Source of the DNA: CAJXVY01 sp031580995
GTDB taxonomy: Bacteria > Actinomycetota > Actinomycetes > Actinomycetales > Microbacteriaceae
DNA length: 64,000 nt
Assembly (NCBI GenBank): GCA_031580995.1
Contig: JAVLCC010000002.1
Coordinates: 77,051-141,050 of the forward strand
Reading direction: 5' to 3'
The notes beneath the pieces are model-generated. The model searched no databases. It saw nothing but the letters and a program-made list of their open reading frames with translations, and was not told the origin of the DNA. Of the stretch, positions 60,642-64,000 are shown in pieces; position 1 is the first letter of the stretch; every line of letters starts with the position of its first letter. The translations under genes and the position numbers were made by a program.

Positions 60642-61331
60642 ATGACCTTTGAAAACATAAACGCGTTATTTATAAACGGAACGCTAAAGAAATCTCCCGA
60701 GCTTTCTCACACCCAGGGACTGATTGATCTCTCCACCAGAGTCATGGAGTCTCAAGGTGCAACAGTCGAATCGGTTAGAGCTGTCGATCTTGGAATTGCT
60801 CCAGGTGTAGCACCTGATATGACCGAGCACGGTTATGACTCTGATGGATGGCCAGAGTTATGGAAAAAAGTTCAAAAGGCTGACATCTTGGTTTTAGCAA
60901 GCCCCATCTGGTTGGGTGAGGTTAGCAGTGTCACCCGGATTGTTGCCGAGAGGCTTTATGCCATGAGTGGGCTGCTCAACGAAAAAGGTCAATACAGTTT
61001 TTATGGCAAGGTCGCAGGTGCTTTGCTAAGTGGTAACGAAGACGGTGCCAAGCACGGAGCAATGGGATTGCTTTATGGCCTGCAACACATCGGCTACACA
61101 ATCCCTCCGCAGGCGGATGCTGGATGGTTGGGAGCTATTGGTCCAGGACTGAGTTATTTAGATGAAGGAAGCGGTGGACCTGAAAATGACTTCACCAACA
61201 GAAACACAACCTTTATGTCTTGGAATCTGATGCACCTGGCGAAGCTTTTGAAAGAGAATGACTTTTACCCAGCAGAGGGAAACAGCAGAGCTGATTGGGA
61301 TAAAGGAATACGTCCGGGGTTTGATAGCTAA
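60642..61331 (+). CDS. Flavodoxin-like NAD(P)H-dependent oxidoreductase
   Basis: A 229-residue FMN-binding-fold protein. The N-terminal phosphate loop is NGTLKKSPELSHTQG and the second FMN motif is LASPIWLGEVSSVTRIVAERL. GALLSGNEDGAKHGAMGLLYGLQHIGYTIPP fits flavodoxin-family reductases such as WrbA or MdaB relatives. It is divergent from the hydrolase-OsmC gene; both could deal with oxidative stress. It is followed by tRNA-Ser 23 bp downstream. The substrate is unknown. Confidence 0.85.
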   Translation: MTFENINALFINGTLKKSPELSHTQGLIDLSTRVMESQGATVESVRAVDLGIAPGVAPDMTEHGYDSDGWPELWKKVQKADILVLASPIWLGEVSSVTRIVAERLYAMSGLLNEKGQYSFYGKVAGALLSGNEDGAKHGAMGLLYGLQHIGYTIPPQADAGWLGAIGPGLSYLDEGSGGPENDFTNRNTTFMSWNLMHLAKLLKENDFYPAEGNSRADWDKGIRPGFDS

Positions 61332-61354
61332 CTCTGTTGTAGACTGCCACAGTT

Positions 61355-61439
61355 GGAGAATTCGCCTAGTGGCCTATGGCGCACGCTTGGAAAGCGTGTT
61401 GGGTTTACGCCCTCAGGGGTTCGAATCCCCTATTCTCCG
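61355..61439 (+). tRNA. tRNA-Ser (anticodon GGA)
   Basis: The acceptor stem GGAGAAT (61355-61361) pairs with ATTCTCC (61432-61438), followed by a G discriminator. The anticodon stem CACGC/GCGTG holds loop TTGGAAA with anticodon GGA (61389-61391), reading UCC and UCU. A long variable arm (near GTTGGGTTTACGCC) is typical of serine tRNAs, and the T loop is GGGGTTCGAATCCCC. CCA is not encoded. The convergent heliorhodopsin gene ends 2 bp away. Confidence 0.96.
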
Positions 61440-61441
61440 CT

Positions 61442-62242
61442 CTAATCGACAATCGCAGGTATTACTGCGCCCGAGAATACCTGCCAGGCAAGCACAGACT
61501 TAGCAACCAAACTCAAGGTGATATAGGTTGCCTCACCAAATAGGTAGTTCTTCCAAGGACCAATTCGCTTGTATTGGAAAGCTTGGTTGAAAGCAAAGGT
61601 GTTGAAAAAGATAAACAACGCCACGATGATTCCATAAACAAATCCTGGAACTTCCGCCTCGGAGGCGCTTCCGGGCTGGATTGTGAAAAGGAGAATAATT
61701 ACCCAGGGAACAATCCCGGTCATGCTTCCAAAAATAAACGGCAAACCCTGCCCATTTCCGGGCTGCTCGTATTTCTCCTGAAGTGCACCAAAGAAGATCA
61801 TCGAGGCGTTCACGGCAAAGATTCCAACTAAACCAGCAAAGTCGCTAACTCCGGTTAGCTGAGCAATCAGCCAGATCATCACTGATGATGAAAGTGAATA
61901 CTCAACCCAGCGGAAGTAGTTGCGGTTTTGCTTCAGGCCATTGCCGTAGCGACCAAAAAACATCGGTGAGGAAATTAGGAAGTGAAAGAGGGCTGAAAGC
62001 AACAAAAAGCCAATGACTCCTGCACCAATGTTTATCTCAAACAATTCGACCCGCTCTGGGGGAATTGGAACACCCGGAGGACCCTGCGGGTAATCAATGG
62101 TTACTGGATAGAGAATCTGATTGTCCAATAGAGTGAGCACGAAACTAAGCCCCGCTGCCTGAATCAAGTGCAGGAATCCAGCTATGACGTTATAGCCTCT
62201 TAGTCTTGATATCTGTTCTTCAATTGTTCTGGTCTTGGCCAT
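61442..62242 (-). CDS. heR: Heliorhodopsin
   Basis: A 266-residue seven-helix protein with the heliorhodopsin signatures. The helix-3 motif is FRWVEYSLSSSVMIWLIAQ, with counterion Glu114. Helix 7 is YITLSLVAKSVLAWQVFSG, with Schiff-base Lys248. ALFHFLISS carries His87 and FLHLIQ carries His25, matching the two His of the founding protein 48C12 (from memory). ASMIFFGALQEKYEQP and PGFVYGIIVALFIFFN also match. Heliorhodopsins are inverted in the membrane (N terminus inside) and do not pump strongly; their function is unresolved. AGGAGG is five bases before the ATG. It is divergent from a fasciclin-domain gene and ends 2 bp from tRNA-Ser. No retinal-synthesis gene is in the window. Confidence 0.95.
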   Translation of the reverse strand: MAKTRTIEEQISRLRGYNVIAGFLHLIQAAGLSFVLTLLDNQILYPVTIDYPQGPPGVPIPPERVELFEINIGAGVIGFLLLSALFHFLISSPMFFGRYGNGLKQNRNYFRWVEYSLSSSVMIWLIAQLTGVSDFAGLVGIFAVNASMIFFGALQEKYEQPGNGQGLPFIFGSMTGIVPWVIILLFTIQPGSASEAEVPGFVYGIIVALFIFFNTFAFNQAFQYKRIGPWKNYLFGEATYITLSLVAKSVLAWQVFSGAVIPAIVD

Positions 62243-62443
62243 CCTGGCCTCCTAAAAATCACTCTGTAGAGCCAGACTATGCCCTGTTCGGAACCATGTG
62301 TGTTATTTAGAGGCAGCTTTTCAGGCTTAATAGGCAAATTCTGACAGTTCACTGAAAATAAACATGGTTTTGGAATGTGACCTTGAAAGGAGGGTTTTCT
62401 CGGAGGTAAACCATTTCGGATAATCCGGAACAGAAAGGGACAC

Positions 62444-63073
62444 ATGAAGCTAAAAATCACAGCAGCCATTGGTGCTGTTGCTGCAACTGCATTGGCGGCA
62501 ACAAGCATTGTGGGTGCAAACGCAGATGAGCACGATGACACCTCACTGGCTGAGGTATTAGACTTAAGCAACCAGGAATTCGACCACAACTGGGATGACC
62601 ACGACATTTTGACCGCGGCAGTAAACGCCGTTTTGGCAGCGAAGCCAAACTCTCCAGTGTCGGTGTTGGCTGATGGTTCAACCGAGCTAACCGCCTTCAT
62701 CCCAGATGACCGCTCATTTCGAAGGGTGGTAATTAATCTGAAGGGCAGTGTGCGATCACTAGAGTCAAGCGTTTTCGATGACATCGCCGGTCTTGGCATC
62801 GACACTGTTGAGCAAATAATTCTCTATCACGTCGTTGTTGGACCAGGAATTGACTCCGCCTCTGCTCTTGCAAGTGGAGGTGCTGCACTAACAACCGCTG
62901 AGGGTCAGTCCACGCTTGTCAATGTTGTTGACAACTCAATTGAGTTGGTGGACAAAGACACAGGATTGAATAATCCTCGAGTATTTCTCGACCAGGTGGA
63001 TATCAATTCCGGGAACAAGCAGATTGCTCATGGAATTGACCGAGTCTTGCTTCCATTCAAAATAACTGAATAG
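62444..63073 (+). CDS. Secreted fasciclin (FAS1) domain protein
   Basis: A 209-residue exported protein with a signal peptide (KLKITAAIGAVAATALAATSIVGANA) cut near residue 27. A single FAS1 domain spans about 35-205: NQEFDHNWDDHDILTAAVNAVL, then LTAFIPDDRSFRRVV, TVEQIILYHVVVGPGID and IAHGIDRVLLPF, the conserved H2 box region. FAS1 domains commonly mediate adhesion. It has AAAGGG five bases before the ATG and is divergent from heR, with 201 bp between. It ends in a good terminator. Lipidation is not indicated because there is no lipobox Cys. Confidence 0.9.
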   Translation: MKLKITAAIGAVAATALAATSIVGANADEHDDTSLAEVLDLSNQEFDHNWDDHDILTAAVNAVLAAKPNSPVSVLADGSTELTAFIPDDRSFRRVVINLKGSVRSLESSVFDDIAGLGIDTVEQIILYHVVVGPGIDSASALASGGAALTTAEGQSTLVNVVDNSIELVDKDTGLNNPRVFLDQVDINSGNKQIAHGIDRVLLPFKITE

Positions 63074-63084
63074 GAACTTTAGAA

Positions 63085-63111
63085 AAGCCGGGCTTTATGC
63101 CCGGCTTTTTT
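63085..63111 (+). terminator. Intrinsic terminator of the fasciclin gene
   Basis: AAGCCGGGC pairs with GCCCGGCTT around TTTAT, followed by six T on plus. It lies between this gene and the convergent DUF1349 gene. Confidence 0.92.
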
Positions 63112-63679
63112 AATGCAGGGAACCATCGGCTTCCAGCAAGTGCCAATTTCGAAACCTCACCGTGAGCCCGGATCTGGTTGGTGAGCAAAGCATCGGTCCG
63201 CAGTACCATTTCAGTTCTGGGTCAATAGGAGCTACTCTAATCAGTCTCAGCTCTCCAACCCCCGCCCGGATGGTCACAGCACTCTCTGTCCGACTGAGCC
63301 GAACCCTGACCCAAGAGTTTGCCCAGTCTGCAACAGGTGAAACTGACCAGTCTGAAAATCCATTAGTGACAACAGCACCCGCTTGTGGCTGATTGTCAGA
63401 AAACTCGACTCCTGCTTTGATCCAGTGCTCGTTATCTGCAAAAAGTAGCAATCCTGCTTGATCAAACTGTTGATCGAAATCTAGAAAAAATTCGAGCTCC
63501 ATGGCAGCGTTTGGCTTCAGCTCAGAGATTAGACCGTGTCCTGAATCATGGATAAAGCCATAACTGGTTCGATTCCAATAATCACTCTCTGGTTTTGCGC
63601 TCACCCATAACTCATCACCAGCTTCGATTACATTTTCTGGTGGGTTAGTCCAAGTTGCGTGCTTCCATTGAAGATTCAT
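63110..63679 (-). CDS. DUF1349 (concanavalin-like) protein
   Basis: A 189-residue protein without a signal peptide. NVIEAGDELWVSAKPESDYWNRTSYGFIHDSGHGLI, the FFLDFDQQFDQAGLLLFADNEHWIKAGVEFSD core and VRVRLSRTESAVTIRAGV are typical of DUF1349, a beta-sandwich related to concanavalin lectin/glucanase folds. It may bind or act on a carbohydrate, but no catalytic residues can be assigned. It lies 23 bp after the PGPGW gene on the same strand. Confidence 0.82.
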   Translation of the reverse strand: MNLQWKHATWTNPPENVIEAGDELWVSAKPESDYWNRTSYGFIHDSGHGLISELKPNAAMELEFFLDFDQQFDQAGLLLFADNEHWIKAGVEFSDNQPQAGAVVTNGFSDWSVSPVADWANSWVRVRLSRTESAVTIRAGVGELRLIRVAPIDPELKWYCGPMLCSPTRSGLTVRFRNWHLLEADGSLH

Positions 63680-63702
63680 ATAACAAACCTAGAAGAGAAT
63701 GT

Positions 63703-63963
63703 TTATTTCTCTTTGCGTTTGAAGATCTTTTTCAGCAGTGCGACTATACGCTCCAAAATCTGCATCCCCTGCTGATTCAATTCCCTTGCCCATTTGATTT
63801 CCAGAGCAAGAATCGAAAGACCAAAAAAGATAAGCAAGAGACCTGGGGCAGGAGTTGGAAGAATTAAGATACCAACAATGACCAGCAAGAAGCCCACCAC
63901 CATGATTACTATCCACCTAATTGGGTGGGGCAATTTGGAGAGGAACTGTTCCAGCTTTTTCAA
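63703..63963 (-). CDS. PGPGW/TIGR02611-type small membrane protein
   Basis: An 86-residue protein with two hydrophobic segments (WIVIMVVGFLLVIVGILIL and GLLLIFFGLSILALEI). The intervening PTPAPGLLLIFFGLSILALEIKWA fits the family signature near P-x-P-G. The C terminus is a basic amphipathic helix (RIVALLKKIFKRKEK). The TTG at 63963 has AAAGG about 8 bases upstream. Function unknown. The remaining 37 bp to the window edge hold no assignable gene, only a possible tail of an upstream one. Confidence 0.75.
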   Translation of the reverse strand: MKKLEQFLSKLPHPIRWIVIMVVGFLLVIVGILILPTPAPGLLLIFFGLSILALEIKWARELNQQGMQILERIVALLKKIFKRKEK

Positions 63964-64000
63964 TTAGACCTTTTCGATTTAGTTCAATAAGAGTACTTGA

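Noticed and set aside
61258..61503. Plus-strand frame of 81 codons across the tRNA
   Set aside because: It overlaps the flavodoxin-like gene, tRNA-Ser and heR; it is a chance frame.
61442..62242. Light-driven proton pump (type 1 rhodopsin)
   Set aside because: The helix-3 and helix-7 motifs are of heliorhodopsin, and the DTE/DTD pump motif is absent.
1..64000. CRISPR arrays, transposases, phage or attachment sites
   Set aside because: No regularly spaced direct repeats and no mobile-element proteins were found; the only repeats are coding low-complexity ones.

Overview
The window looks like a chromosome segment from a small-genome, moderate-GC actinobacterium. Four observations suggest Microbacteriaceae, most likely the freshwater Luna lineage (Rhodoluna/Aquiluna type). 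These are the gene order (S10-spc-alpha ribosomal cluster, then rplM-rpsI-glmM, glmS-acpS-alr-tsaE-tsaB-tsaD and groES), the SURF1/GuaB3/DUF3817 neighbourhood, a 6C small RNA beside a Tad-pilus remnant, and a heliorhodopsin. The lineage is an inference from gene content. There are no insertion sequences, phage genes or CRISPR arrays. Genes are packed tightly, with many 1- or 4-bp overlaps.

Layout. 1-3.6 kb: purine and oxidase-assembly genes (DUF3817 fragment, SURF1, guaB3, guaB), all on the minus strand. 3.8-9.0 kb: a branched-chain amino acid ABC importer. livHMGF is on plus and the binding lipoprotein gene is convergent on minus, with a perfect 14-bp-stem bidirectional terminator between them. 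LivH carries an extra secreted-type domain at its N terminus. 9.2-10.6 kb: rarD and an orphan groES controlled by two CIRCE boxes. 10.6-20 kb: a THUMP-like methyltransferase, then tRNA t6A genes (a rimI-tsaD fusion, tsaB, tsaE), alr, acpS, glmS, coaA and glmM (cell-wall and cofactor precursors). 20-37.6 kb: about 30 genes of translation, secretion and transcription (rpsI, rplM, truA, rplQ, rpoA, rpsK, rpsM, rpmJ, infA, map, adk, secY, and rplO back to rpsJ). Two 100-N assembly gaps fall inside low-complexity tails of ribosomal proteins L17 (acidic) and L15 (basic).

37.9-40 kb: acetate symporter actP with its DUF485 partner. 40-48 kb: a lipoprotein hydrolase, holB, tmk, topA and a pared-down Tad pilus locus. 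48.2 kb: a 6C small RNA between the Tad ATPase gene and acs. 48.4-57.3 kb: acs, ridA, a DUF4177 micro-gene, a PASTA-containing class A PBP, a metallophosphoesterase, asd, lysC and recR. 57.3-59.3 kb: dnaX and the SRP RNA. 59.3-64 kb: a hydrolase-OsmC fusion, a flavodoxin-like oxidoreductase, tRNA-Ser(GGA), a heliorhodopsin, a fasciclin-domain secreted protein, a DUF1349 protein and a PGPGW membrane protein.

The order from holB to dnaX follows the M. tuberculosis Rv3644c-Rv3722c region as I recall it, including the position of the 6C RNA next to the Tad genes. ActP with Acs forms an acetate uptake and activation route. The most interesting items are the heliorhodopsin locus, the 6C RNA with a minimal Tad locus, the oppositely charged low-complexity tails on L15 and L17, and the LivH extracytoplasmic fusion.
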